Shown: piece after piece, positions 12,379 to 23,536 of the stretch
Position numbering within the stretch: position 1 is the stretch's first letter
How the letters are laid out: every line of letters begins with the position of its first letter
DNA from: Undaria pinnatifida
Lineage: Eukaryota > Sar > Phaeophyceae > Laminariales > Alariaceae
Assembly: GCA_012845835.1 (NCBI GenBank)
Contig: JABAKD010000013.1
Location: forward strand, 8,161,128 to 8,225,127
DNA: 64,000 nucleotides
Direction of reading: 5' to 3'
Translations under genes and position numbers: made by a program
The notes under the pieces: model-generated
What the model was told of the DNA's origin: nothing
The model's input: only the letters and a program-made list of their open reading frames with translations
Database searches by the model: none

Positions 12379-14064
12379 ATAATTACCAAGGGTGGTCATG
12401 GGGCGCAGGCCCATGACCACGGTATAGGACAGGTTTGCTCGCCGCAGGCGGGATTTTTTTTGGGTCCCATTGTGTGCGTTATGGGATCCCGCGGTCAGAA
12501 TATTACGGTCCCACTTTAATGATGGGATGGGCCCACTTGGGTTGTATGTGGGATGGGGATGGGACGGGAAGCTGGGACGCCTTTCATCAACAACCAACTT
12601 CGAACGAGAAGCAAACCATATACGGTAATTATGTGCAGGTTGTTGTCGTGTTCTGTATTCTCCAAGGATGAAGGGCTGCACCAAACAAGGTGCACAATGT
12701 CCCCAAACCTAGCCACCCAACCCCAAGCCCAACACAAGCAAGTAGACGAGAAATGAGAACTGGAGAAACTGAGTTTTGAAAACGCAAACCCATAGTGTAA
12801 CAAAAAATAAAAAATAAAGCAAGTGAACACCGACGAAGTCTCCCTGCAGACCAAGCTTTTCATGTTGATATTTCTACGAAATTGAAATAGGAGAAACATT
12901 CGTGAGACCGGCCGCAGCGTCCTTGGCGTTCAAGCTGCTTCTCTGCTCGATTTTCGCTCATCTTTCAAAACATCCAGATCCCCCAACACCTTGCCTAGCC
13001 CGGGGATAAGGTGCTTGTTGAGCCTAAGGAAAATAGTCTTCTCAACCTTGCCTGGTGATGATTTCGCACGAAGGTCGCTCACGATCAGCTTGAGGGCGGA
13101 AAAATTCCTTTCTGCTTGGCAACTGGTGGCATCAACACCAAGGTACAACCGCGCTACTAAACCAACATGCGGCCAGCGGGCAGGGACGACAACGTTCCCC
13201 GACTTGTCGAGCCCGCCGACGGCCCGAAACTGCCAGTTCCACAAGGTATTCGTCCCTCCGCTGGAGACGCTCTTGCTGGGGTCAGCTCTGACGTACGTCA
13301 TCAAGTGGCCGCAGGTTACCTCGCGTTCTGGAAGCGTGTCCACCGCGGGAAGCGTTCTTTTCACCATGCACACGACGTTCTCGCCGGCCGCCGTTGGTGG
13401 CATGAACTCCACTACATGCTTCCAAATCCCTTAGATTTGCCTGTGTCTCCCTTTCCCAGCACCGACCAGTTGTACCGTAAGACTGTCTATCTGCAACTTA
13501 TCTGGCTGTGCCGACACAGGCTGAGCTGGCTGTGCTGACACAGGCTGAGCAGCAGAGCCGCCGCGGCCGGTAGGGTTCGCCATGGGGCTGTGTGTGTTTC
13601 CCTGCTGCCTGTCCGCAGTGCAGATGAACATCGGAGATTCGAATATATATACGTATATATTATAAAATAAGCCGTATATGATATCCCCCGAAGATTCTAT
13701 TGTACTTTCAAAGACTCTTGTGTGTGTCCTGAACGCTGCAGAACATTCTATTTGTGGAAGGAATATGCTCTATTTGGATGGGTGAGTCTCGCGCCAAGAG
13801 TTCCCATGGGACGGGAGTAGCTGCGTTGACAGCGGGGTTGGGACGAGACTAGCTGTACTATGCTGGGATGGGAAGCAGGTGGGACGGGAGGGGTGATTTA
13901 TCGATTATGTGGGAGCAAGTGGGGTAGGAATTCGCGATGGGATGGGAATGGGATGGGATGGGCAGCACAAATATCACTGTGGGATTGCCGTCCCATCCCA
14001 TTCCATCCCATCCCCGTCCCACATGCCCGTCCCATTCAATCCCATGAGCACCCTTGATAATTAC
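12379..14064 (-). mobile_element. Non-autonomous hAT transposon with 8-bp target-site duplication
   Basis: The element is 12387-14056 (1,670 bp). Left end CAAGGGTGGTCATGGG and right end CCCATGAGCACCCTTG are 16-bp inverted repeats with one mismatch, flanked by the direct 8-bp duplication ATAATTAC at 12379-12386 and 14057-14064. Eight-base duplications and short inverted ends are hallmarks of hAT elements. Subterminal GGGATGGG words cluster near both ends and may be transposase binding sites. The minus strand carries an N-terminal and a C-terminal remnant of transposase but not the catalytic middle, so it cannot move by itself. It inserted into the first unit of the 1.235-kb array. Confidence 0.85.
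12930..13583 (-). pseudogene. hAT transposase remnant (N-terminus plus dimerisation domain)
   Basis: Reading right to left, an ATG at 13583 opens a short Ser/Gln/Ala-rich stretch (MANPTGRGGSAAQPV...) ending at a stop at 13431. A second frame, open to 12930, begins with a W-K-H-V-V-E-F word that may be the start of a BED-type finger. It ends in a typical hAT C-terminal dimerisation motif (WPHVGLVARLYLGVDAT, QAERNFSAL, then ...LRLNKHL). The conserved order W-P-x-L-A-R-x-Y-L-x-x-x-A-T-S-x-x-x-E-R-x-F-S is recognisable. The catalytic DDE region and most of the zinc finger are absent, and the reading frame is broken, so this is a decayed, internally deleted copy. Confidence 0.8.
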
Positions 14065-16018
14065 TCGCAGCAAGTACAGCAGAACAACATGCCATCGGCC
14101 CTGCGCAGAGCGACAAAAAACATAGCAGCAGTACGTTCTTGTCGACCATAGGGCGCCAAAGCAAGCAAGCTGACACAAGCAAAAGTGTTGCCGAGAGCCA
14201 CCATGTATTGTGAGAGTATTTTATTTTTCCTCTTTGTTGTTGTTGCTCTTTTAATATTGGGGGTTACAAAGCCGCCAACAACTAATTTGGATTGTATCCA
14301 AGTACCGCTGACACTCAGCGTTGTGACGGACCGCCGTATAGACGTGATGTAGTATTTTGGTATGGAATGTCTTCCGGTGTGACTGACGTGACCTAAAACA
14401 GTCGCCTCTTTGCTGACAGCAACCACGCTGCTGTGTGTGTTTTAGTAGTGTTCTGTTTGCCATCTGGTAATGTGTAGCTTTTATTCAACTGTTTTTCCCC
14501 CCATCGACATCCAGCACACTCAGCAGTGTCGGTGCCTATTCGTCTTGGAGAGAAACACAGGCTCTGTAGTCACAAGTTTCGAGACAGACATATATGCATC
14601 GCGATCACGACAACAAGACACCGTATATACGGTATACTCATGAATGTGGAGTCCGGGTTGTTTTCCTGGAGCATGACGGTGGGACTCTTGGCATTTTCAA
14701 GTCTCCAGTTTGAACCTTCAATCAATCATGGACCTCTGTCTGCTTCGCATTATGTTTGTATATTCCTTCCCGAGCGAAGCGCATTGTATAATAAATACTA
14801 CACAGGTATACATTTTTGTACGACAGGTATATAAAGCCACCCGCAACTATTTGAATATTTTCCAAGTACCGCTGACTCAGCCCTGTGACGCACCACCGTC
14901 TAAATCTAAATCCCATCTACTTTTAGTTCGGACTATCTGTGTGACTGAAATAATCAAAATCAGCCGTCTCTTTGCTGACACTTCAACCACATGTTCGACG
15001 CTGCTGCTGTGTGTGTTGCTATTGAACTCCTTTTTCATTATCATAGACTCAACTACTAAAATTTCAGCGTCTTTGGAGGCCGCCCTTGGCACTTTTCTGG
15101 CCTCTCAGACTACTCTGAGCCAGTGACTCTGAGCTCGTACTGTAATCCGACGGAAGGATTGTTTTTTCGGGACTGATCCCTGGACTGTCTTTTTGTTCCT
15201 CTTCTTTTTTTGTGTGTTTTGAACCTTCTTCTTCTGCGCACACCACGAAGTGAAGGCACTAACCAAGCTCCAATAACCGCATAACCACAGTACGGTATCT
15301 ACGTACTACAAGCACAGCAGAACAGCATGCAATCGGCCCTGCACAGAGCAGCAAAGTACACACAGCAGTACGCTGGTGTCGACCAGACAGCAGTGTGCGA
15401 CAACGCAAGCAAGCAGAAAAGAACAGGTAATATTTGTTACCGAGAGCCACCATGCATGTACGAGTAGTTTATGTTTCCTTTTTTTCGTCTTCTGTCTTTG
15501 CCGTTGGTATCCTTTGAATAATGCTTTCTAAAGCCACCTACAACTGTTTTGGATTTTTCCAAGTACCGCTGACCCTCAGCCCTGTGATGGACCGCCGTCC
15601 AGACGTAATGTAATGATTTATTATGGAGTATCTGAATGGTGTGACCGACTTGGCCCAAAACAGCCGTCTCTTGGCTACCACTCCAACCACATGTCCCACG
15701 CTACTACTTTGTGTGTTTTAACGAACCGCTTTTTCGACCCCATCGACATGAAACACACAGTCAATCAATGTCCGTGCCGCTTCGTCAGCGAAACAAAAGC
15801 TCTCTAGTCACAAACTTCTATGAATAAACAGCTGTATACATCGGAAGTGCTACAATAAGGTACCAGATATACTCATGCATGTGGCGTCGGGGTTGTTTAC
15901 CTTGAGCACGGCGGCGGGGCTTTTGGTATTATCAAATCGCTAGTTTGCACCTACAATCAAGTATGGACCTCAGTCCGCTTCGCTTAATTTATTATACTTT
16001 CCTTCCTGAGCAAGCGTA

Positions 16019-16040
16019 GCGGGCGGCAAATGCCGCCCGC
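16019..16040. repeat. Perfect hairpin GCGGGCGGC/GCCGCCCGC, member of a dispersed palindromic family
   Basis: Nine-base perfect stem with an AAAT loop, embedded in AGCGTA...GGAGCGAAGC. Related hairpins are at 9104-9124, 17222-17245 and, more diverged, 53910-53940. The stem is far more GC-rich than its surroundings. Confidence 0.5.
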
Positions 16041-17595
16041 GGAGCGAAGCGCCTTGTATATATGTACGTTTTCCCGTCGTCAATAAAGAGCTGACAGCAG
16101 TGTTAAAGGCCAGACAACTGCTGACGATGGCCTCCGTAGGGGGGGGGGCATCGCGGCGGGGCTCTTGGCATCTTCAAGGCGCTAGTTCGCACCTACAAAA
16201 AAACATGAACACTATGTCCGCTTGGCATATGTTAGCTCTATTTTCCTTGCTGAAAAAGTGTTGTTGTTGTTGTTGTTTTGAAGCGCCTTGTGCAAACACT
16301 TACCGGTATAGGTGTTTTCCCCCCTTCGGAGGCGACCCTTGGCAATTGTCTCGCCTTTCAGCCTACTTTTAGCTCTTGAATGCCGGCTGAGAAAATATTT
16401 GTTCTGGATCGACCCATGGACTGTTTTAGTTTTCTCTTTTTGCTTTTTTTGCTTTTTTTGTTTTGTTTTTGAACCTGTTTCTCTTGCGCACAGCACGAAG
16501 ACACAAACCATCCCCCGATAGCCACAGTATCTACATACCGCAAGCACAGTAGAACAACATGCTATCGACCCTGCACAGAGCAGCAACGTACATCAAGCAG
16601 TACGCTCGTGTCGACCATTGTGCGACAACGCAAGCAAGCAGACAAGCGCAACAGTATTGCCGAGAGCCATGTATCGTTCGAGTACTTTATTTTTCCTCTT
16701 TGGTGTTATTGCTCTTTGAGTATTGCGTTATAAAGCCACCAACTTTGATTTTCCAAATACCGCTACCACTCAGTCCTGTGACGGACCGCCGTCTAGACGT
16801 AATGTACTATTTATGGTCTAGAACACGTTAAGGTGTGACTATTGTGACCGAAAATAGCCGTCTCTTTGCTGACACTTAATCAACACCGCTGTTTGTATGT
16901 GTGTGCTATTAAACTGCCTTTTTCCACCCATCGACATCCAGCATACCTGCTACCTATGCGTGCCGATTCTTCATCCTAGAGAGAGATAAAAAAACGGTCT
17001 GAAGTCACAAACGTCGATACAGCCATATACATCGCAACTACAGCAGGATAACTGGTACATACGGTATACTCATGCGTGTATGTAGCGTCCGAGTTGTGTT
17101 CCTGGAACATGGCGGTGGATCTCTTGGCATTTTCAAGTCGAAATTTTGCACCACCTACCATCAATCATAAACCTGGGTCCAGTTCACACAATGTGCTCCG
17201 TGTTTCCTTCCTGGGGGAGCTTTGCGGGCGGTGAATGCCGCCCGTGGATCGCCGTGTAAGTACTACTTGTACGAACTGTAGTTTGGGATAAAATAGTCGC
17301 GATGGCTCCCGCTCGGGTCGGTGGATCGATCCACCCTTCTTCCCATATTTCGGTAGTTGTCACATTTGAAGTACTCACAGGCTCGTCACGTGCACAACTA
17401 TCACACCACTAGATTCGCCGATATAGTTCAGTATTATAGCAAAGAACTCCTAGCTCAAGCTCTGCACTCGCCGTCTGCCCGATCTCTCAGAACCACTTTA
17501 TCTCTGACGAATGCTCTCACGCACCCCGTCTACGATTGTCGCCACCGCCTCTTTCGACCAGGGTCCCTTCGGTCATCCTTGGCAGCAGGAGGACC

Positions 17596-20250
17596 ATGAG
17601 TGGGCGTTTGATTATTTTGCCAAAGAAGAGTTGGCATCCCGGCAAGAGGGAAAATATCGAAAAGGTCCTTCGCGATGAGAGGCTTGCCAAGGAGGAGGCG
17701 GCGGCGGCAAGGGAACGCGCCAGAGAAATCGCCCAGGAAGGGATTGTAGAAACGCTGTCCAAGAAAAGGTAAGGACAGTCTTGTCTTGCTTCCCGCTAAA
17801 ATAACGAGATTGGCAAGCTCTCGCAAAGCGCCTATTTTAAACCAGTATTAACAAAGAACAATACAAGTGACCCAAGTTTCTTACGCTACCGCCGCTAATA
17901 TAGTTATCGCAATGCTGTTGCCATGCTGTTGCCATGCTGTTGCTATGCTGTTGCTGTGCTCTTGCCAACATGTTTCCATGCTGCTACCATGCAGTAGCCA
18001 TACTGTTGCCATGCTGTTGCCATTATGTTGTCATACGGTTGCTAATCCATGGTGATACCATCTGCTGTGTTGCCATGTTGTTGCCATGGTGTTGCTATAC
18101 CATTGCATTGTTATTGTCATTCTGTTGCCACGTTGTTGCCTTGCTGCTGCCTTTCCGTTGTTTACAGTGTTGTCATAATGTTGCCATGCTGCTGCCCTAC
18201 GTTACCATGCTGTTGCCAGGTTGTCCGCTGGAGAAAAAAAAGAAAGTAAATCAACGGTACCAGATAAACCGAAGAGCCGGAAGCGAAGCCGTCAATCCGA
18301 AGACCAAGACAAACAACCTCTAGGAGGAAAGGGTCAAGGCTGGGGGGGAACACTCCAACATGTCAACCTATTCAGCGAAGCCGAGAGGGAGGCGGGAAAG
18401 GTCTTGGGACAAAACGCCGACCACCAACGTGAAAAACGAGAGCAGGACCTTCAAAAGCAGCAGCGATCGGGGCTGGCACCCACCGCACTCGGCGAAGGCT
18501 CCGCGGAGCTAAGGGATAAGGACTCGCAGCCGTGGTATACCCAAGCTCAGGAATCGTTGGTGGGAACTCCGGAGGCTAAGGCGCGCACGATGCGATTGGG
18601 AAGAGAAGTTATGGGCGAAGAGGCAGTGGCAGCACTGAAGAGAGATGAGGGGCGTAAGGGCCGGGCGGACCCCATGGGTTTCTTGTTTCGGTCTCCACCG
18701 CAAGCACATATGCCGGGGAACCTGCTGCCGACAGAAGAAGTTGGAGCGAATTCGGCGTCGAAAGGGTCGAAAGCTGCCAGCGCCGTTTTTTCCGGTGTCA
18801 TTGCTGATGGGGAGTCAGATAGGGGCACCTCGACACACAGCGGTGGCAAGAAACGGCACAAGAAGTCTAAGAAGAGCAAGAAGCATAGGAAGAAAGAGAG
18901 CAGTGGGAAGCGCAGGAGCGCCGATAGCAACAGCCGAGGTGGTGGCTGTGCAGCTGGTGCAACCGACGAATTGTCTCAAGGGGACGAGGCGGATGCTTCT
19001 CGGCACAACGCCCTGGTGAGACTGACTCGCTGTCCTCTCCAAGGGAGAAAAAAAAAAACGCGGGTTAACTCAATTACAAGTGCGTGTATCCCCTCTATAC
19101 TTGAAACTATTTTAACGCCTGTATACCAACTTCATATTCAACCCACCCGAATATTCTACTTTGGGAATAAACTACTGCAGGTTGAATTGTGTAGGATATA
19201 CTGTAGGATATACTGTAGTATGAATTATGTAGGATATACTGTAGGATATACTGTAGGATATACTGTAGGGTATACTATAGGATATATAGGATATATTGTA
19301 GGATATGCTTTGCACTTGTACAAAAGTTAAGTCAGCTGCCGTGACAGTTTGAACACACCTTTTAAAGTTTTCCATTTGTTGCAGCCGCGTCCCCACCCTC
19401 CCGTGTTCCATGCGCTATGCGGGTGTGTTAATCCCAAGTGTTGACAACTTTTTTCCGCCGTCGATGTCTGACGACTTGTTTCTCTGTCACGTCTGATTTA
19501 CACGCTGCCCAAAAAAAGGGACCCCTTCCGAGGTCGCTCAAGCCGGGTTGGGTTGTACGTCTCTCGCCGCTGCCGCTGCCGCCGCCGACCCCAAACAACA
19601 AAACCAACATGCACCAATTGGCCATAGTTTGTATCGTCCTGCTGCGCGAGTTCCTAGCGACAGCTACACTTCTTCGCATCTTATTTGAGACAACCATCTC
19701 TACATCGTCGCATCATCTCGCACCATTCAATTCTTCGCCGCGCTCCCCTGGCCGTATGTAGCTAGCGTGCGGGCGTCCGGACTTCTCTATGAGTAGCCTT
19801 GCTAGGTATTATTCAGTCTTCCTCTTCTATGATTTTGTTGTCAGTTTTTTGTTGTTAGTTTCTGCTTCTGCCTTTCCGCTTTTTGTTCATTTTTCTTCTT
19901 TTTCGCTTTTTTTGTTCGCGTGCGTACCAATACCTCTGGTCGATCTGTCGCTCGTTGTGTCTTTCCTCTACAGTATGTTCATTTCGTTTATTCACAAATG
20001 TTTTAAGCGTGCGTATTCATAGCTCTGGTTGGACGGCACGTTTCTTTTGTTTCGCCACGCCGTTGTACTATTATCTATACAGGAGGACCTTCGCCGCCGC
20101 CGACTAGCGCGCGAAGGCGGAGAAAGAGAGCGACAGATACGCCTCTTGGCTGAACGAGAGATGGCCGGGAAACCGCTACCCGATGACCGGAGCAGGTCGT
20201 ACAACAACCAGTACAACGCTCCAGTTGCCAGGCAAAATAGAGCACGCTGA
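17596..20250 (+). CDS. LENG1/CIR_N-domain splicing-associated protein, complete three-exon gene
   Basis: Exons 17596-17768, 18220-19015 and 20083-20250 join in phase to 378 residues. The start ATG gives MSGRLIILPKKSWHPGKREN, matching the N-terminal CIR_N signature (I-L-x-K-K-S-W-H) of LENG1-like proteins. The rest of exon 1 is an Arg/Glu/Ala-rich helix. Exon 2 carries the family's LFSEAE...EREKR block and PWY motif, then a Lys-rich nuclear-type stretch near residues 266-290. Exon 3 has the conserved ending: L-R-x-x-R-L-x-R-E helix, then YNNQYNAPVARQ. Human LENG1 is a nuclear protein of about 264 residues found with spliceosomal components; this one is longer mainly through exon 2. Introns begin gtaagg and gtgaga and both contain minisatellites. 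The gene is isolated, facing away from the chaperone gene. Confidence 0.85.
17920..18219 (+). repeat. Minisatellite in LENG1 intron 1 (CCATGCTGTTG type)
   Basis: Degenerate 6-12-bp units of TGCTGTTGCCA fill most of the intron up to the acceptor itself (gttgccag at 18212-18219). The last repeat unit therefore supplies the splice acceptor of exon 2. Open frames through it translate to CCHAVAMLL repeats and are not genes. Confidence 0.75.
19190..19320 (+). repeat. GGATATACTGTA minisatellite in LENG1 intron 2
   Basis: About ten tandem copies of a 12-bp unit GTAGGATATACT, with variants such as GTAGGGTATACTATA. The long open frame starting in exon 2 reads through into this array as a repetitive YTVG peptide, which is intronic. 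Confidence 0.75.
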
Positions 20251-21796
20251 GGAGGGCGTCGCCAGTCCAAAGGTTTACCCATTGCATCTATCCAACTCAT
20301 TGGTTCATGATGGTGGATGGTTACAAGTTGTCGATGGGCATCATGCAAGTGTAGAAAGGCTCCACGCAGTGCTGGCGTTGCGTTATACCGGGTAGGCCCT
20401 TTGGAGTCCCGACAGACAGAAAGTTATGTATAATCTAATATCTTAACAGGTAATGTTTTGGGAGATGATAGTTCAGCGGTCGTTTTCTGCTGATGTTTTC
20501 GGGGCTTTTGCCTCCCAGGCATCGTGTAGCGTTTCCGTCTCATCCCTGCCTATACTGTAGCCAATACGGTTGTGAGGAACATCGTATCGGACAAGAGTGC
20601 GGTCTGATGTCTGACGGTACGTAGTGCAGTTCAGGACTGTTCCCTGTTTGCAAGTTGGAACAGTTTGTTTTGCCACGAAACGTCCGCATGGTCCTTGAGA
20701 ATATTTGTCGATCGCACCAGATGCCAGCAAACGGCGGCTCGGCAGCTGGTGTAATCGATGTCGACGAGCGGTGGGGAGGGTAACCCCACTTCGTCACAAA
20801 TGCGCCTGGCACGAACTCTTTTGTAGACCGTGGGCCGCAAAGTCCAAGCGGGGGGGGGGGGGGCGGGGGCGCCGTTCTCGGGCGTTTTTCCCACTATGTA
20901 AGGTATGATAGATAGTGCTGCGAGTTGGCTACCTATACTAATAGTACTAATAGTAGGTCGCCGACTGGTTGTTGGTTGGCTAGGTATTACAACATGTTAC
21001 AGTTAGCTACGTCCGGTAACGTGCGGATTGCTGCGTCTTTGTGTCTGGCGGTCGCACTTGCGGTTGGACGTGTGCTTTTTATTTATGCAAGACCTAATTC
21101 GGGTAGTTGGCTTAATTCGCCAGCCAAGTAATAACTAATAGCCAGCCGTTAATCCGGTCAACCCGCAGCCCTAACGTTTGATGATCTATCCAGTCGTTTG
21201 CTACAGCACAAATTCCACTCAGACACAGCCTGTGAAAGTGGATGAACCGTATTGGAAGAAAAATAATGCGACGAACTGGTTTGCTGATCGGGCATGGCAA
21301 AATATAAGTGAAAATAAACCAAACGCGTGGTTCGATTCGGTTCGGTTGAAGAGTCGTCCTCTCGTTCTTGGGATCATTCCTCAAGCGTGACTTTACCCGG
21401 CAGGGCGTCGGACAGTAGCTAACTCCCGCCATAGTCCGCTTGGTCGGAACGGCAACGTTATGTATTCCTTACAGTAGGCGACCTAGGGTCTCTTGTCACG
21501 GCAAGTCGCAAAGTGTCCGATCTAAACGTGTGCGTCCGTCGCCCTTGTCTGTCTGTTTGTTTCTCTGCCTGTCTGCCTGCCGCCCTGCCTGTCGATCGGT
21601 CTGCCTGTCTGTATGTATGTGTTTCTGTCTGTCCATCTGACCGGTTGCTGGGATAAACGCTGCCAAGCTTTATTGAAAATGAGTGTGTACTGAATAAACT
21701 AACGTGTCCGACGAAACTGTGTCCGTTTGCCTGTCGGGTTACTTCTGGTATAAATGCTGTCAACTTTTTAATCAAAGCATAAGAACACGGCAAACC
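20251..21796. other. Intergenic stretch with simple repeats
   Basis: Between the LENG1 stop and the chaperone stop. It contains a run of 14 G at 20850-20863 and a degenerate CTGT/CTGC tetranucleotide tract at about 21545-21635. No exon chain was found. The 3' ends of the two flanking genes converge here, so both polyadenylation regions should lie within it. Confidence 0.5.
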
Positions 21797-23487
21797 TTAA
21801 TATTGATTACTTGTTAAATTCCACGGCGGCAGTGGAACATGTTGAACACGACTTCTTCCCATGGTCTCAGGAAACACAACGTTACAGGTCAAGAACATGG
21901 ACCCGAAACTGGACAAGGCGTCATCCTCAAGACCATAACTAGGTGTTGTGTTGGTGCTGCGGTTTGGAGAACAGGAGTCCGGTCGACCGTTGTCGAAGGC
22001 TGGGTTGTTGGTCTTTGACGGGTCCCACAGCGGAAGTCCTCCCCCAGCAATCTCGATGTCATCCCTGTTGTTTGTCACCTGGTCCATAACGCACAGTACA
22101 GCACACATAGACAGCAAGAAACAGGAATGTTGGCTCAGGTCAGATTTCTTTCGAGAAAGGGAACAAGGTGCACTAAGGCATCTGTAACGGCTCCCGATTT
22201 TCATGTTTATTGTACTGAAGATCTCAGCCTGGCCGCCTTCTTGTTGCTTGTTTCTTCTTAAAAAGAAGCCCGAAAGGGTTGGTTTATTCGCCAAGTGGCC
22301 AATGAAGTAAAAAAAAATGTTTTTTTGATAATGACAAAAACACGATATTACCAATTTAATTACCCATATATATGCGATTATTTTGCGGCTTTGTTTAGGC
22401 ACAGGCAACCACCCATCTTGATTGGTTTACGTGCCTCGCATTGAATAGCAGCCAGTCCACATTTTCTTCAATTTCCTCAAAATTTTTGTTTTCTTCGTTG
22501 CCAAGCCATAACATTTCTCCAACTAAACAAGAACCATACCTGGTATAAAATTCCTCGAACTGAACGAAAACTAACGCAAATCGTAGCATTTGGGTTGATT
22601 GAGTAATGATTGGGTAAATCCCATGGCTTTTCATTGGCCATGACCCAAGCAGCGGGTCGAATCAAAAGGGTTTCAAAACCTCGCGGATCGGGTCGGGTCG
22701 GGTCGGGTCATGGGATGTTCGAAATCTCGCGGGTCGGGTAGTGTCGGGTACGGTCAGGAGACTTTCCAACTCACGGGCCGGGTCGGGTCACCGTGACCCG
22801 AACGCGACCCGCAAGAGGTGACCCGACCCGTGAAACGCCTTTGCAAATTTGTTCCTCACCCCTGTCTTGTTTAAGGAGATCGTGGTCCCATTTAAGAGAT
22901 GGACGTCTCGAGTGAAACCCACAATCGCCTCGACGACCGATATATTACATTCAGTCCGCAGATTGGCGCCATCTCGCGCGAAGTGCTCTTGGGGGTTCAC
23001 CTTTGCCACAACCTGCGAATACAGCATCAACAGTGTTAATAATAATTTCTTGTCGTGTTGGAGACATTTTGGGTGTGTAACGGGTCACAATTAAATGCCA
23101 GGTATTACCAGGTATTATACCAACATTATATATTCGTACAACTTGTTTGCATGCAATGGTTCAAGACCGAAAACGCGTACGTACTGAGCAAGCGGCTCTG
23201 CTATCGGGTGATTAATACCATAGCAGGCTCGAACGCAGTACTATGTCCGCCTACTTGTGCCGCCGCAAAACCTGTGGCTGTATCGTGGCCCATTGCGAGT
23301 TGAAAACAGTTCTTCATAACGATGTGTACATCATTGATCTTTTTTTTTGCCAGGCATGTAGGTCGGATTGGTAACATTTTCTTTTTGTCTTAAGTCAGTG
23401 GAGTCTGAAGATTTTTTGCATGTCGATTGAACGACTGGAACGAGCCTTAAAACGTTGTCAGATGGCAAATCCAATAATTACAACATG

Positions 23488-23536
<49 letters not shown>

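Larger units (their letters stand above)
12100..17260 (+). repeat. Three-unit tandem array, unit about 1.235 kb
   Basis: Landmark words recur at a constant distance: GTAGAACAACATGC-type words at about 14078, 15314 and 16547, with CCGAGAGCCA, CCAAGTACCGCTGAC, GACGGACCGCCGT and CCATCGACAT following each in the same order. Each unit begins with a segment such as CTTCGGAGGCCACCCTTGGCA (12154, about 15075 and 16325). The first unit is split by the hAT element at 12387-14056. A partial extra copy of the unit start lies at 11970-12070. The units are clearly diverged, so the array is not recent. No coding potential is seen. Confidence 0.7.

Noticed and set aside
12109-12684. 191-codon minus-strand frame
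   Set aside because: Runs through a low-complexity T/C tract (poly-Lys when translated) and into the hAT element end; repeat-driven.
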